Below, piece after piece: positions 1 through 8,161 of a stretch of 64,000 bases of DNA (positions are counted from its first letter, which is position 1; each line of letters starts with the position of its first letter). The position numbers were made by a program, and so were the translations under genes. Origin of the DNA: CADEDH01 sp039029735 (GTDB lineage Bacteria; Actinomycetota; Acidimicrobiia; Acidimicrobiales; SZUA-35). The notes beneath the pieces are model-generated. The model did not search any database. It saw only the letters and a program-made list of their open reading frames with translations, and had not been told where the DNA came from. The stretch is from positions 1 to 64,000 of the forward strand of contig JBCCFL010000020.1 of assembly GCA_039029735.1 (NCBI GenBank). The letters are read 5' to 3'.

Positions 1-631
1 CGGGTTGTCCGCCGATGAGTACGGTCATGTCGGGCCAGATGCCGGCGGCGGGCGTGCCGGCCACGTCGACCACGATGGTTCCGGTGGTGCCGGTTGGGGG
101 GTCGACCGGATCGGGCGGATCTGGTGTGTTGTCGGGGTCGAACGGAATGCGGAGCGAGGCGTTCCACCACAACGTGTTCTGGCCGCCGATGACGTCGTTG
201 CCGTCGAAGGCAGCCTCTCCTGCGCCGCGGTCGATGGTGACGCCGACGTCGGCAGGGCCGACGGCCACGCCGTCGATCGTGACGGACTCGATGATCAGGT
301 TGCGGTCTTCAGGGTCGAGCCACAGGTCGTTGGTGAACACGACGTCGATGCTGGATGCACCCGCCGGCTCAGGGATGGTGAAGGTGAAATCCGCTGCCGC
401 CTCGCTGTCAACCGAGACCACGGCAGGACTCACGCCGCCAGCATCACCCCCGACCCGGACTGACATGTCGGGGCCGACACCGTCGGCGAGCGTTCCCCGC
501 GCCCGGACCACGACGGTGATTGGGTCGCCTGGGGCGGCGGCGGCGTTATCGATCGGCGCAACTGACACGAGCATCGCTGCGGCCATCGATATCACGACGC
601 CTGCGATCACCCACCATGTCCCTCGCCCCAC
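1..631 (-). CDS. Secreted carbohydrate-binding-module-like protein (C-terminus beyond window)
   Basis: The gene runs leftward off the window, so only about 210 N-terminal residues are visible. The protein begins with a hydrophobic stretch of about 25 residues (WWVIAGVVISMAAAMLVSVA) ending near an Ala-rich stretch, like a signal peptide or anchor. Two similar beta-sandwich units follow: the first has V-V-V-R-A-R-G, then a run reading I-D-V-V-F-T-N-D and D-R-N-L; the second starts at T-I-V-V-D-V-A-G after an Asp/Pro linker. The xx-F-T-N-D...D-R-N-L pattern is typical of calcium-dependent xylan-binding modules (CBM36/CBM60 type). The GTG at 629-631 is chosen because GGGAGG lies 5 bases upstream; an in-frame GTG at 667 would add 12 residues. 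Substrate and any catalytic domain are unknown. Confidence 0.6.
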   Translation of the reverse strand, partial: MGRGTWWVIAGVVISMAAAMLVSVAPIDNAAAAPGDPITVVVRARGTLADGVGPDMSVRVGGDAGGVSPAVVSVDSEAAADFTFTIPEPAGASSIDVVFTNDLWLDPEDRNLIIESVTIDGVAVGPADVGVTIDRGAGEAAFDGNDVIGGQNTLWWNASLRIPFDPDNTPDPPDPVDPPTGTTGTIVVDVAGTPAAGIWPDMTVLIGGQP

Positions 632-790
632 AGTTGCCTCCCACTGGCTTGTGTTCTCAGAGGACACTAGCGACGTGGACCGCCAATCAGATGCTGGTGA
701 AGTCGCCCAGGCATCCGTACGGAGCGGGTGGTCTGCACTTGGTTCTGCGTGGGCAGGTACGCGAAACTTCGGCTCTCAAGGAGGTTTCGC

Positions 791-1210
791 GTGAACGACG
801 CTGCCAGTGCCACCGACGTCCCGACCCAGGTCCCCCTGGTTGATTACCTGGTGCTTGGTGACGAGCCCCATCTCCAGGCTCAGGAGTGCATGGAGTGCGG
901 GGCCCGGTACTTCGATCGGCGCAACGCCTGCGCAGCCTGTTTCGCCAACTCGTTCACCACGGTCACCATTCCGAACGAGGGGATCCTCCGGTCGTTCACG
1001 ATCGTGGCTCACGCCGCCCCCGGTGTGAAGACGCCCTTCGTCGCCGGCGTGGTCGACTGCGGCGGCACCAGCGTCCGCGGCAACGTGATCAACACCGAGC
1101 CCGACCCGGAGCACGTCACGCTCGGTATGAACGTAAAGCTCGCCACCTACTCCCTCGGCACCGACGACCGGGGCACCGAGGCCATCGGCTTCGGATACGA
1201 ACCGGCCTGA
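791..1210 (+). CDS. DUF35 / OB-fold zinc-ribbon acyl-CoA-binding protein
   Basis: This 139-residue protein has the DUF35 layout: a short N-terminal helix, a rubredoxin-like zinc ribbon (C-M-E-C ... C-A-A-C) and a C-terminal OB-fold. In this family the protein binds acyl-CoA and forms a complex with a thiolase-fold partner, as with the Ltp2-type aldolases of sterol side-chain degradation. The thiolase gene starts 47 bases downstream, so a two-subunit complex is likely. The start is the GTG preceded by AAGGAGG (778-784) with a 6-base gap. An earlier in-frame ATG at 728 has no such site and would add residues not expected in the family. Confidence 0.85.
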   Translation: MNDAASATDVPTQVPLVDYLVLGDEPHLQAQECMECGARYFDRRNACAACFANSFTTVTIPNEGILRSFTIVAHAAPGVKTPFVAGVVDCGGTSVRGNVINTEPDPEHVTLGMNVKLATYSLGTDDRGTEAIGFGYEPA

Positions 1211-1257
1211 GGCAACCAACCACAAGATCTGACCCCTGCGGGTAAAGGAGCACCACC

Positions 1258-2478
1258 ATGAGCGCAAGCGACGACATCTGGATCCTCGGCATCCACATGA
1301 CCAAGTTCGGCAAGCACCGCGACAAGGACACGGTCGACCTCGGCGCCGAGGCGATCATCGGCGCCCTCGACGATGGCGGCGTGACCATGGCCGACATGGG
1401 CATCCTCGCGGCCGGCAACCTGATGGGATCGGGGTCGATTGGCCAGCAGCTCCAGAAGCAGGTGGGCCAGACCGGCATCCCGGTCTACAACGTGTCGAAC
1501 GCCTGCGCCACAGGCGCCACCGCACTGCGCACGGCCATCATGGCGGTGAAGGCGGGGGAGACCAAGATGGGCCTCGCGGTCGGCGTGGAGAAGCTCGCCG
1601 GCGCTGGCCTGCTCGGCGCCGGTGGCAAGTCGAAGTCCGACGAGAAGGTGTACGAGCCCTCGGGCCGCTTCGGAGCGGTGGAGAACGTCGACGGTCGAAT
1701 CGGTACGGCAACCATGCCCGGCGTGTTCGCTCAGGTGGGCATGGAGTACGGCCACAAGTACGGCGGCGCGAGCTTCGAGCTGTTCGCCCAGATCTCGGAG
1801 AAGAACCACGGGCACTCCACGCTGAACCCCCTGGCGGCCTACACCAAGGCCATGTCCACCGAGGAGATCATGAACGACATCATGATCGCCTACCCCAACA
1901 CCCGTCCGATGTGCTCGGCCAACTGTGACGGAGCGGCGGCCGCGGTGGTGACCAACGGCGAGACGCTCAAGACGCTGTCGCTCGAACAACAGCGGCGTGC
2001 GGTGAAGGTGTCGGCTTCGGTGCTCACCTCGGACCCGTACCAGGAGGCGTGTCAGGTACTGCCTGACGTGAACACGCTCACCCGCAACGCGGCCAACCAG
2101 GCCTACGAGCAGGCCGGCGTCGGCCCGCAGGATCTCGACCTCGTCGAGCTCCACGACTGCTTCGCCACCGCCGAACTCGTGCACTATGACAACCTCATGC
2201 TCTGCGACGAGGGCGGCGCCGTCGACTTCTTCCAGTCGGGCGCCCCCCACCGTGACGGGCGCCTCCCGGTCAACGTGTCGGGCGGCCTCCAGTCGAAGGG
2301 CCACCCGATCTCGGCCACCGGCATCGCCAACATCTGGGAGGTCTGCCAGCATCTCCGCAATGAGGGCGGCCCTCGCCAGATCGAGGGAGCCAAGGTCGGC
2401 TTGGCTCACGTGATCGGCCTGGCCTCGGCGTGTGGCGTGCACGTGCTCGAGCGCTCAGCCCTCGCAACCGCCGCCTGA
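1258..2478 (+). CDS. Thiolase / lipid-transfer-protein-like acyl-CoA acyltransferase
   Basis: The 406-residue protein is a thiolase-superfamily enzyme of the SCP-x/lipid-transfer type. The nucleophilic cysteine is visible as C83 in N-A-C-A-T-G-A, the active-site histidine as H349 in G-H-P-I-S-A-T-G, and a late cysteine as C392. Unlike Ltp2-type retro-aldolases, which lack the nucleophile, this protein keeps the Cys/His set, so a 3-ketoacyl-CoA thiolase reaction is possible. The preceding DUF35 gene and the following dienoyl-CoA isomerase gene suggest breakdown of an unusual or branched acyl chain. AAAGGAG precedes the ATG. The exact substrate cannot be told from sequence. Confidence 0.85.
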   Translation: MSASDDIWILGIHMTKFGKHRDKDTVDLGAEAIIGALDDGGVTMADMGILAAGNLMGSGSIGQQLQKQVGQTGIPVYNVSNACATGATALRTAIMAVKAGETKMGLAVGVEKLAGAGLLGAGGKSKSDEKVYEPSGRFGAVENVDGRIGTATMPGVFAQVGMEYGHKYGGASFELFAQISEKNHGHSTLNPLAAYTKAMSTEEIMNDIMIAYPNTRPMCSANCDGAAAAVVTNGETLKTLSLEQQRRAVKVSASVLTSDPYQEACQVLPDVNTLTRNAANQAYEQAGVGPQDLDLVELHDCFATAELVHYDNLMLCDEGGAVDFFQSGAPHRDGRLPVNVSGGLQSKGHPISATGIANIWEVCQHLRNEGGPRQIEGAKVGLAHVIGLASACGVHVLERSALATAA

Positions 2479-2496
2479 TCCGAACGGGCACTGACG

Positions 2497-3345
2497 GTGA
2501 CATACGACGCCTTCGAGGTGAGCGTGAGCGACAAGATCGCCCGCGTCCACATGAACCGCCCCGAGAAGGGCAACTCGATGATCCCCGCCTTCTGGCGTGA
2601 GCTTCCCCAGATCGTCGACGAGTTGTCGGCCTCGGGCTCGGTCCGGGCGATGATCATCACCGGCGAGGGCCGGAACTTCTGTTCCGGAATGGACCTGTCG
2701 GTTTTCGGGAGCGACCCCGCGATCGGCCCCGAGGCGGAGTCGTCGGGCCATCGCTCACGCCGGGGGGAACGGTTCCGCTCAACTGCACTCAAACTGCAGG
2801 ACACCTTCACCGCCATGGAACGGGCCAGGTTCCCGGTGCTGTGCGCAGTGCAGGGGGCCTGCGTCGGGGGCGGGATCGACATGATCTCGGCCGCTGATCT
2901 GCGCTACGCCGACGAGAGCGCCTTCTTCTCCATCGCCGAGATCAACATCGGGATGACGGCCGATGTCGGCACGCTCCAGCGGATGCCGAAGCTCGTGCCC
3001 GAGGGTGTGGTGAAGGAACTGGCCTACACCGGGCGGCGCTGGACGGCCCAGGAGGCCAAGGCGGCGGGCTTCGTCAACGAGGTGTATCCCGACTACGAGA
3101 CCATGGTCGACGCTGTGATGGGCATCGCCGGTGACATTGCGGCCAAGAGTCCAATGGCGGTGTGGGGCACGAAGTCGACGATGCACTACACCCGCGACCA
3201 CACCGTGACCGACGGGCTCGAGTACATCGCCAACTGGAACGCCGCCATGTTCGACACCGACGACATGGCCGAGGCGTTCAAGGCGTCGGTCGAGAAACGA
3301 TCGCCGGACTTCCCCGACCTTTGGCCCCTCAGCGACGGGCTCTGA
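2497..3345 (+). CDS. Delta3,5-delta2,4-dienoyl-CoA isomerase-like crotonase
   Basis: A 282-residue crotonase-fold protein. The oxyanion-hole region reads F-C-S-G-M-D-L and C-V-G-G-G-I-D. Three acidic residues, D128, E148 and D156, have the same spacing (20 and 28 residues) as the catalytic acids of mammalian ECH1, and the stretch A-D-V-G-T-L-Q-R-M-P-K is characteristic of that isomerase rather than of plain enoyl-CoA hydratases. It probably moves conjugated double bonds of polyunsaturated acyl-CoAs into a form that beta-oxidation can use. The GTG start lies 18 bases after the thiolase stop, consistent with an operon with the two genes upstream. Confidence 0.82.
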   Translation: MTYDAFEVSVSDKIARVHMNRPEKGNSMIPAFWRELPQIVDELSASGSVRAMIITGEGRNFCSGMDLSVFGSDPAIGPEAESSGHRSRRGERFRSTALKLQDTFTAMERARFPVLCAVQGACVGGGIDMISAADLRYADESAFFSIAEINIGMTADVGTLQRMPKLVPEGVVKELAYTGRRWTAQEAKAAGFVNEVYPDYETMVDAVMGIAGDIAAKSPMAVWGTKSTMHYTRDHTVTDGLEYIANWNAAMFDTDDMAEAFKASVEKRSPDFPDLWPLSDGL

Positions 3346-3364
3346 TCGACAGCCCGGCCCCGAC

Positions 3365-4153
3365 ATGTCCGACGCACTCGACTACTCGCTGCTCGACGAG
3401 GGTGGCCTCAGCGCCCAGATCTTCTTCCCCCGACCGGACCCGTCGCCCACGCCCCCTGGCGCAACCGACCACGTTGTCGCTGTCGGCGCCGCCGGTGACG
3501 TGTCGATCGCGGCCAGGCGGTACGAGGTGGACTCGCAGGCCGCCACCATCGTCTACTTCCACGGCAATGGGGAAGTGATCGGCGACCATGACTGGATTGC
3601 GCCGCTCTATCACTCGATCGGTGTGAATCTGTTCGTGTTCGAGTTCCGGGGCTATGGCCGTAGTACCGGCTCGCCGACGGTCGAGTATCTGGTTGCCGAC
3701 GGCCGGGCGTGTGGGCAGCGGGCGATCGAGATCCTGGACGCTGACGGGTTCGACGGTCCTCGGCTCGTGATGGGTCGCAGCCTCGGCGCCAACCCGGCGC
3801 TGGAGGTGGCGGCCCGGGTGCCGGGGTACCGAGGCCTCATCCTCGAAAGTGGCGCAGGTGACGTTGGTCGTTTCGTTCGCCGCCTCGGGTTGCGACCCAG
3901 CGCAGCGCTCGATCGCCTCGTCGCTGGCCACGAGGCGAAGCTGGCGTCGATCGACAGTCCGAGCCTGATCATCCACGGGCTGGGCGACGATCTGGTTCCG
4001 GTCGAGGTGGCGTTGTCGACGGCGGAACTGCTCACCGGCTCCGAGGTGACGATGGAACTCGTCGAGGGGGCCGGCCACAACGATCTTCTGCTGGTCGACC
4101 CGGGTCGCTACATCGCAGCCATCGCCGAACTCGTGGCCACGGCTCGAGCGTAG
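3365..4153 (+). CDS. Alpha/beta-hydrolase
   Basis: The 262-residue protein has an alpha/beta-hydrolase fold with H-G-N-G near the oxyanion hole, nucleophile elbow G-R-S-L-G, acid in H-G-L-G-D-D-L-V-P and histidine in E-G-A-G-H-N-D-L. The form resembles the small YfhR/BEM46-like hydrolases that act on esters or thioesters. It starts 19 bases after the isomerase gene and probably shares its transcript, so an acyl ester or acyl-CoA substrate is reasonable. No signal peptide is present, so it should be cytoplasmic. It converges with the SRPBCC gene, with 9 bases between the stops. Confidence 0.75.
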   Translation: MSDALDYSLLDEGGLSAQIFFPRPDPSPTPPGATDHVVAVGAAGDVSIAARRYEVDSQAATIVYFHGNGEVIGDHDWIAPLYHSIGVNLFVFEFRGYGRSTGSPTVEYLVADGRACGQRAIEILDADGFDGPRLVMGRSLGANPALEVAARVPGYRGLILESGAGDVGRFVRRLGLRPSAALDRLVAGHEAKLASIDSPSLIIHGLGDDLVPVEVALSTAELLTGSEVTMELVEGAGHNDLLLVDPGRYIAAIAELVATARA

Positions 4154-4162
4154 ATCCTCAGA

Positions 4163-4609
4163 TCACGGCGTGGGACTGGGGGCTTCGAGCAGCTCCTTCA
4201 GTCGCTCGTAGTCCTTGCGCACATTCGAGCCCACCATCCTCTTGAGGAGCGGCCCGAGCAGCTTCATCGCAGCCGGCGGATCGCCGGCCACGTCGGCCGA
4301 CACCCGGGCTCGGTTCTCGCCGAGGGCTTCGACGGTTCGGGTGACATCGATTGGCATCGTGCCGGCGGTGGACACGATGCGGATCGTGCGAGGCGGGTCG
4401 AACTCGGTGACCTCGAAGCTGGAGCTGATCGTGCGGCCGGCGAACCGGGCGATCTGGTCGTAGGTCGATCCAACACGGATCGGGGGCTCGCTCGTCCATG
4501 TGCACTGCTGTTGCCCGCTCTGCCATGTCGGGTTCTTCGCCATGTCGGCGACGTAGCCGAACACGACATCGGCCGGGCGATCGATCTCGATGGATGCGTT
4601 CACTCTCAT
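4163..4609 (-). CDS. SRPBCC (polyketide-cyclase-like) family protein
   Basis: The 148-residue protein starts M-R-V-N-A-S-I-E-I-D-R-P-A-D-V-V-F-G-Y-V-A-D and shows the helix-grip pattern of the SRPBCC superfamily, with the usual strand order and a long C-terminal helix. Such proteins bind hydrophobic ligands in a deep cavity; some are cyclases or dehydratases, many have no known activity. The ATG overlaps the stop of the TetR gene (ATGA at 4606-4609), so the two are translated together and probably autoregulated by that repressor. A longer frame reaching 4798 lies inside the TetR gene and is not needed. Confidence 0.72.
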   Translation of the reverse strand: MRVNASIEIDRPADVVFGYVADMAKNPTWQSGQQQCTWTSEPPIRVGSTYDQIARFAGRTISSSFEVTEFDPPRTIRIVSTAGTMPIDVTRTVEALGENRARVSADVAGDPPAAMKLLGPLLKRMVGSNVRKDYERLKELLEAPSPTP

Positions 4610-5283
4610 GGGTGGTCCTCTCCTCTGGGGCGATCGGGGGGCGTGGCCAGCGTCGGGGCGCACAGGGCGCCCACTGCTGCGGCCACCAGGCGGTCGGCGA
4701 GTGGCTGGCCATGGGTGGCGCCAGCCGGTAGGTCGGACCCGCTCGTTCTGGCCGCGGCGTCGCCAAGCACGGCGCCCACCATCGGGAACACGTTCCACCG
4801 CACTCGCCAGGCAATCTCAGCCATCGCAACGTCGGGGATGGCGTTGGCGAGGTGGGGCGCGAAGCGTTGGGCAACGGGGGCGAAGCGACGCTCCACGTGG
4901 TGAAGTACGAACGTTTCCGGTTCCAGGTAGATGGCGCGCACGAGCCGAGCCCGCCCGGGCCCTCTGGTGTCGAGCTCGGCGGCGATCTCAACATCGGGGG
5001 TCACGAGGGCCCGGACAAGTGCGGCGGCCGACGGTTGGCCCGCCGCCACGGCCGTGTCCAGAAGCCGGACACGATGATCGTTGAGCGGCACGAGGATGCG
5101 ATCGAGCACCCCGACCGCCAGCTCCGGTCGGCCGCCGAAGTGGTAATGGATCGAACCCGGATCGGTCTCGGCGTCGCGCATGATCCCGCGCAACGACGCC
5201 CCGGCGAAACCGTCTGCCGCGAAGCGCGCCTCGGCGGCGTCGAGCAGCGCGCTGGCGGTGCCGGTTTCAAGGGGAACAGTCAT
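4606..5283 (-). CDS. TetR-family transcriptional regulator
   Basis: The 225-residue protein has an N-terminal helix-turn-helix (residues about 12-55; F-A-A-D-G-F-A-G-A-S-L-R-G-I ... G-S-I-H-Y-H-F-G-G) of the TetR family and an all-helical ligand domain with a C-terminal part like TetR_C proteins of actinobacterial lipid regulators. A 16-bp inverted repeat lies 15 bases upstream of the ATG, directly behind a -10-like TAGGGT, which suggests autorepression of this gene and the overlapping SRPBCC gene. The ligand is unknown; the neighbouring acyl-CoA genes are on the opposite strand and need not be targets. Confidence 0.85.
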   Translation of the reverse strand: MTVPLETGTASALLDAAEARFAADGFAGASLRGIMRDAETDPGSIHYHFGGRPELAVGVLDRILVPLNDHRVRLLDTAVAAGQPSAAALVRALVTPDVEIAAELDTRGPGRARLVRAIYLEPETFVLHHVERRFAPVAQRFAPHLANAIPDVAMAEIAWRVRWNVFPMVGAVLGDAAARTSGSDLPAGATHGQPLADRLVAAAVGALCAPTLATPPDRPRGEDHP

Positions 5284-5291
5284 CTGCGGTG

Positions 5292-5297
5292 ACCCTA
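5292..5297 (-). promoter_or_regulatory. -10-like hexamer of the TetR gene (leaderless)
   Basis: TAGGGT on the minus strand ends 8 bases before the TetR ATG, the spacing expected if transcription starts at or next to the start codon. The adjacent operator would block it. Confidence 0.5.
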
Positions 5298-5298
5298 G

Positions 5299-5314
5299 TC
5301 AGTCAAGTGACTGA
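5299..5314. promoter_or_regulatory. Putative TetR operator
   Basis: A perfect inverted repeat, TCAGTCA-AG-TGACTGA, with 7-base arms and a 2-base centre. The size and the TGACT half-sites are typical of TetR-family operators. It lies one base upstream of the -10-like hexamer of the TetR gene, so bound protein would cover the promoter spacer. Confidence 0.7.
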
Positions 5315-5506
5315 ACGGCAACGCATGCACATGACCAGCCGGAATGGCGCGCCATGGGCGAATCTTCCGACCACCGCGGGCAAACCTCCCCCTCTTACGC
5401 TGTTTCGTACTGGGCGGAACCACCCAATGGGATCAGGCGTCCGGGCCTGGTCGGCCATTCATCTATACGATTTCCCACACTCCGACATCGATCGATGAGA
5501 GGCATG

Positions 5507-8158
5507 ATGGTCAACCAAGGGTGGCTGGTGGGCGTAGAGACACACGGGCGCAGTGCGCGCCGGTTCCTGCTTGCTCCTGTGGTCGTTCTCGGCGTCGTCG
5601 CGGCCGTGTTCGCCGCCAGTCCGGCCGCCGCCCAGGGCCCCGCCGCGAACGCCACGATCGTGGTCGACAGCACCGCCGACGGTGCCGATCAGAACCTCGG
5701 CGACGGGGTGTGCGCCACGTCGTCGGGAGCGTGCACGCTCCGGGCCGCGATCGCCCAGGCCAACGCCAACCGCGGGCCGGACCGCATCGAGTTCTCGATC
5801 GGCGGAAGCGGTGTCAAGACGATCGATCTCACCGACGAACTGCCGACCATCGACGACTCGACCGGCGGCCTCGTGATCGACGGGTACACCCAGCCGGGTG
5901 CGTCACCGAACACGGCCACCCACGGCTCGAATGCCGTGATCCGGATCGAGGTCGACGGCACGAACCAGCCGAACGCCTTCGTGATCCAGTCGGCCGAGAA
6001 CACCATCCGGGGCCTTTCCATCTACGGCGCCATCGACAACATCGAACTTCGCAACGAAGCAGCCGATGGCAACCGCATCATCGGTAACTTCCTCGGCACC
6101 AACGCCGCTGGCACCACCCGCCGGGGTGACGTCGGTGTCCACGCCGTGCTCGGGCCCGACCGCAACATGATCGGCACCCCCCAACTCGCCGACCGCAACG
6201 TGATCGGGTTCGTGAAACAGGGTGTTCGCATCGACCACGGTGAGACGAGCGAAAACCGGATTCAGAACAACGTGATCGGCCTCAGCCCCGATGGCACCCT
6301 CGACATCGGCGGCAGTATCGGCATCGACATCCAGTGGTGGACGTGGGGCAACCTCGTCGGCGGCAGCGGGCCGGGCGAGGCCAATGTGGTCGGCGGCTCG
6401 GGTAGCGGTATCGACCTCTCGCACAAGGCGACAGGCAACCTCGTGCTCAACAACCTCGTCGGCACAACGCTCGACGGTACGAGCGCCACCAACACCACCC
6501 GCAACGGTCGCGGCCTCATCGTGAAAGACGATGCGCAGGGCAACTACTTCGCCGACAACGTGGTGGCCGGTGCCACCAACGACTACGCCATCTGGCACAA
6601 GCACAACTACTCCGGTGGCAACACCTTTGTGAACAACCGGGTGGGTGTCACCGCCGGCGGCAACGACATCGGCAGCAACGACTCGGGCATGATCCTGCGC
6701 GGCCACGACGACGTGTACGTCGGCAACATCATCGCCAACATGTCCGGCCCCCAGGCCGTGCTGATCTCGAACACGAGCGTGGTGGACGGAGCCACGTTCG
6801 AGCCCGCCGAGCAGACGGTCAACAACGCCGTACGGCAGGGTACGTACTACAACAACTCGGCATCCAAGGCCATCGTGTTCGGCAGCGAGTGCTGCCCGCA
6901 CCCCAACGAGGACACGCCCGACGTGGACGGCCTCGGTCCGGGCCAGGTCAATGGCAACAGCACCTGCGCCGGTTGTGAGGTGGAGGTGTACGTGTCGGGC
7001 TCGGTGGCCGCTGACGGCACCCTCACCCCGGGCACGGGCACCACCGGTCTCACCTGGATCGGCACGGTGACCGCCGATGGGTCGGGCGCCTACAGCATGG
7101 CGTCTCCGCTGCTGACCGCAGGGTCGAGGGTCAATGTGAAGGCGATCACGCCGAACGGTGAGTCATCCGACTTCATGAACAGCTCGCCCACCATTCCCGC
7201 CCAGGGCAGTGGCCTCGTGGCCAATCCCGATCAGCCGAATCCGGTGGCCCCACTTCCGCCGTCGCCGCCGCTGCCCACTCCCTACGCACCCACCACGTTC
7301 GACTGCTCGCACGCCAATGGCACGCTCAGCTGGGATGACGCCGGCGCCCCGGAGTACTACGTGTTCGCCACCTCCAACGGCACCGAGAGCTACTTGGGTG
7401 GTCATTCGGCCACGATCCTCGCCGTGAGCGGCGCCGACAGCTATCGCGTTGAGCATTGGGTCACCGGATGGGTCACCAACGCCGTGTGCGATGGGCCCGG
7501 CGCCGGAACTGGTGGTGGCAGTTTCGACTGCTCCTACGCCACCGGCACCTTGAGCTGGACCGATGCCGGTGCCCCTGAGTACTACGTGTTCGCCAACACC
7601 GGCGGCACCGAGACCTACCTCGGCGGCCACACGGCAACGAGCCTCACCGCTCCTGGCGCCGACAGCTACCGGATCGAGCACTGGATCACCGGTCAGGTCA
7701 CCAACGCCACTTGCAACGGACCGGGCCCGGATGCGGCACCGAGCTTCGATTGCTCGGTGACGGGCTCCACGCTCAGCTGGGACGACGCCGGGGCAGCGGC
7801 CTACTACGTGTTCGCCGTCAACGGCGGCACCGAGACCTACCTCGGTGGCCACTCGACCACGTCGCTGACGGTCGCCCCGGCTGACACCTACCGGGTGGAG
7901 CACTGGATCACTGGTCAGGCCACCAACGCCACCTGTGGCGGCGCCGGTGGCGTCACCTTCGACTGCAGCGTGAGCAACGGCACCCTCAGCTGGACCGATG
8001 TCGGGGCTCCTGAGTACTACGTGTTCGCCAGCACCGGTGGCACGGAGTCGTATCTGGGTGGCCACTCGGCCACGAGCCTCGCGGTGGCCGGCGCTGACAG
8101 CTACCGGATCGAGCACTGGATCACCGGTCAGGTCACCAACGCAGTGTGTAACGGCTGA
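5507..8158 (+). CDS. Secreted right-handed beta-helix protein with four C-terminal repeats
   Basis: The 883-residue protein has a signal peptide (hydrophobic core A-P-V-V-V-L-G-V-V-A-A-V-F-A-A, then A-A-A-Q). After it comes a C-x-L-R-A-A-I-x-x-A-N motif close to the CSLREAIxxAN signature that precedes many bacterial parallel beta-helices. The middle is rich in N-x-I-x-G and N-x-V-x-G turns with I-R-G-L-S-I-type coils, as in pectate-lyase-like helices. Four repeats of about 70 residues follow a proline linker. I see no catalytic residues, so it could be a polysaccharide-binding or structural surface protein. The ATG at 5507 is chosen for GAGAGG four bases upstream; ATGs at 5495 and 5504 are in frame. 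It opens the surface-glycan region. Confidence 0.75.
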   Translation: MVNQGWLVGVETHGRSARRFLLAPVVVLGVVAAVFAASPAAAQGPAANATIVVDSTADGADQNLGDGVCATSSGACTLRAAIAQANANRGPDRIEFSIGGSGVKTIDLTDELPTIDDSTGGLVIDGYTQPGASPNTATHGSNAVIRIEVDGTNQPNAFVIQSAENTIRGLSIYGAIDNIELRNEAADGNRIIGNFLGTNAAGTTRRGDVGVHAVLGPDRNMIGTPQLADRNVIGFVKQGVRIDHGETSENRIQNNVIGLSPDGTLDIGGSIGIDIQWWTWGNLVGGSGPGEANVVGGSGSGIDLSHKATGNLVLNNLVGTTLDGTSATNTTRNGRGLIVKDDAQGNYFADNVVAGATNDYAIWHKHNYSGGNTFVNNRVGVTAGGNDIGSNDSGMILRGHDDVYVGNIIANMSGPQAVLISNTSVVDGATFEPAEQTVNNAVRQGTYYNNSASKAIVFGSECCPHPNEDTPDVDGLGPGQVNGNSTCAGCEVEVYVSGSVAADGTLTPGTGTTGLTWIGTVTADGSGAYSMASPLLTAGSRVNVKAITPNGESSDFMNSSPTIPAQGSGLVANPDQPNPVAPLPPSPPLPTPYAPTTFDCSHANGTLSWDDAGAPEYYVFATSNGTESYLGGHSATILAVSGADSYRVEHWVTGWVTNAVCDGPGAGTGGGSFDCSYATGTLSWTDAGAPEYYVFANTGGTETYLGGHTATSLTAPGADSYRIEHWITGQVTNATCNGPGPDAAPSFDCSVTGSTLSWDDAGAAAYYVFAVNGGTETYLGGHSTTSLTVAPADTYRVEHWITGQATNATCGGAGGVTFDCSVSNGTLSWTDVGAPEYYVFASTGGTESYLGGHSATSLAVAGADSYRIEHWITGQVTNAVCNG
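7298..8155 (+). repeat. Four tandem protein-domain repeats
   Basis: Repeats start at 7298, 7523, 7745 and 7958 and are 213-225 bases apart. Each encodes F-D-C-S, then T-L-S-W-x-D-x-G-A, Y-Y-V-F-A, Y-L-G-G-H, D-x-Y-R-x-E-H-W-x-T-G and a closing Cys, so each module has two cysteines that could form a disulfide. DNA identity between copies is visibly high, suggesting recent duplication. The fold may be a small beta-sandwich like fibronectin type III, but I do not recognise the family. Confidence 0.85.
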
Positions 8159-8161
8159 TCG

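Noticed and set aside
15..794. Plus-strand frame of 259 residues at the left edge
   Set aside because: Its composition is Ser/Thr/Pro-rich without motifs, and the opposite strand encodes a convincing secreted protein with a ribosome-binding site over the same bases.
1147..2442. Minus-strand frame of 431 residues
   Set aside because: It lies opposite the thiolase gene, is rich in His, Arg and Val and has no recognisable motif; a typical high-GC shadow.
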